The notes under the pieces are model-generated. The model saw only the letters and a program-made list of their open reading frames with translations. It did no database searches and was not told the origin of the DNA. A program made the translations under genes and the position numbers. Positions 6,708-7,734 of a DNA stretch of 7,734 bases are shown here, one piece after another. The stretch is taken from positions 1 through 7,734 of the forward strand of contig JAUXBV010000138.1 in the NCBI GenBank assembly GCA_030619215.1, read 5' to 3'. Within the stretch, counting starts at the first letter, position 1. The number at the start of each line of letters is the position of its first letter. Origin of the DNA: Fibrobacterota bacterium (GTDB lineage Bacteria > Fibrobacterota > Chitinivibrionia > Chitinivibrionales > JANQEN01).

Positions 6708-7734
6708 TTATTGTTTACGAATTATAATTTTATTATCATCAGCGCTTATAACAACGTTGTGCAGTTTTTCCTTAATTACTTTTTCAGCTAATCCGAACCT
6801 GATAATAGTTATGGGAAATATCTTTTTTACCTTAATTACCGGGTTTGGCATTTCTTTCAGGGCATCATCTATCTCCGCTATTTTATTACTCAGCTCAGTA
6901 AGCTGCCTGTTAATTTTACTTCTTCGTTCCTTTAATATTTCAAGCTCTGCAGTTTCCTCATCAGACAGGTCGCCGTTGTCATCCAAACCATTTTTTACAC
7001 AATTATACATTTCTTCTTTGCAGGTGTTTAATTTTACTTCCAGCTCTGCGACCTTCTCCTGAAACAGATTTTTTTTCTGCATGAGTAAATAGGCGCTACC
7101 TACCTTTATCACGGACCTCGTCTCTGCAGAAGCGCCTATTGTGTCAACATTAATACCCTGTGCCGCTTCAATTTGTCCTCCAACCACTGTCTTTGCATCC
7201 AAATATTCATCCGTTTTAATAGTAGAGTGGAGTATCGTGTCGCTGACAATAATATGCTTGCCTGCCCTAACATTAAAATTTTCAATATGGTGCACTTTCA
7301 AGGTTCCCCCGCAGTCAAGCTTCCCGCTGCCGGAGCCGGCTGCGCCGCCAATCACCTCCATATTACCCGAACAGGTAACCTCCGCATCTTCGACACTGCC
7401 GCCAACAAGAAGGTTACCATGAGCCTCTACGGCAAATCCGGCTTTTACGGTGCCCTGAATTTTTAAATCCCCTGAAAAAGAAATATTTCCCGTTGAATAA
7501 TCGATATCCCCGGTAACAACCTTCGCAGTCCTTACTTCTATTTCTCCCTTGTGGTTTATTTTAACAGCACCGTCATTTGCAGCAATAAGGATATCCGGGT
7601 CTTCTTCCGAAATCTCAGTGCCAACTCCTACTTTAAAGAAGGTATCTTTGGGTGGAGAAGCCTTTATCTTCGTACCGAAGATAGTATAACCATCTTTGCC
7701 CGGTTGAGGCGGAATACGCCTTGTCAATTTATCC
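6708..7734 (-). CDS. fapA: FapA/DUF342-family protein, 3' part (5' end outside the window)
   Basis: The reading frame is open to the right edge. The TTG at 7727 that could be taken as a start is an internal Leu, since codons for Asp-Lys precede it in frame and the family has an N-terminal domain of well over 100 residues before this point. Numbering from that Leu, the family hallmark PPQPGKDGYTIFGTKI (6-21) is followed by DGAVKINHKGEIEV and by GDIDYSTGNISFSGDLKIQGTVKAGF (73-98). Next come glycine-rich beta-strand repeats resembling polymer-forming beta-helix proteins (about 85-212), a long coiled coil (about 218-290) and a short beta-rich tail (about 294-339). This is the standard order for FapA (flagellar assembly protein A, cytosolic). 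Its molecular activity is poorly known, and some members lie outside flagellar loci. The coil carries two cysteines seven residues apart (236, 243). No clear terminator follows; the next gene starts 173 bases later. Confidence 0.88.
   Translation of the reverse strand, partial: DKLTRRIPPQPGKDGYTIFGTKIKASPPKDTFFKVGVGTEISEEDPDILIAANDGAVKINHKGEIEVRTAKVVTGDIDYSTGNISFSGDLKIQGTVKAGFAVEAHGNLLVGGSVEDAEVTCSGNMEVIGGAAGSGSGKLDCGGTLKVHHIENFNVRAGKHIIVSDTILHSTIKTDEYLDAKTVVGGQIEAAQGINVDTIGASAETRSVIKVGSAYLLMQKKNLFQEKVAELEVKLNTCKEEMYNCVKNGLDDNGDLSDEETAELEILKERRSKINRQLTELSNKIAEIDDALKEMPNPVIKVKKIFPITIIRFGLAEKVIKEKLHNVVISADDNKIIIRKQ

Noticed and set aside
6954..6983. DDNGDLSDEE in the FapA coil, resembling an EF-hand calcium loop
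   Set aside because: The glycine and the final acidic residue are not at the EF-hand positions, and acidic turns with SDEE or SEEE are usual at this point of FapA-family coils.

Overview
Every gene I can support in this window lies on the minus strand, so transcription runs from high to low coordinates. The content suggests a flagellated diderm (Gram-negative-type) bacterium. There is a FapA-family protein, a FlgN-like small helical protein, a soluble NtrB/FleS-type histidine kinase with an NtrC-type sigma-54 activator, and a secreted TPR protein with a Sec signal peptide. Base composition is moderate in the genes and very AT-rich between them. I see no RNA gene, mobile element, CRISPR array or phage gene, and the sequence alone does not fix the phylum.

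Layout in transcription order: (1) 7734-6708, the 3' part of a FapA/DUF342 gene whose N-terminus lies outside the window. (2) 6707-6535, a 173-base AT-rich gap with a good candidate sigma-70 promoter and two short perfect inverted repeats. (3) 6534-2899, a tight four-gene run: secreted TPR protein, FlgN-like protein, PAS histidine kinase, NtrC-family response regulator. The junctions are TGATG (1-base overlap), ATGA (4-base overlap) and a 4-base gap, so the four genes very probably share one transcript and are translationally coupled. (4) 1549-1473, an AT-rich gap with a possible promoter. (5) 1472-132, a membrane-anchored HAMP-GGDEF protein. (6) 87-1, the first 29 codons of a small or membrane protein running off the left edge.

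A reasonable working model, which is inference, is a flagellar or motility regulatory locus. The soluble kinase and the sigma-54 activator form a two-component pair comparable to FlgS/FlgR or FleS/FleR. The FlgN-like protein is a candidate partner reporting on flagellar export or assembly. The adjacent GGDEF protein may link the locus to c-di-GMP control of motility. The individual kinase, activator, FapA and GGDEF calls are well supported. The flagellar reading rests on FapA plus the FlgN-like fold and on gene order, because no flagellar structural gene is visible. I found no clearly new biological system. The least conventional feature is the coupling of a secreted TPR protein and a FlgN-like protein to a cytosolic two-component pair.
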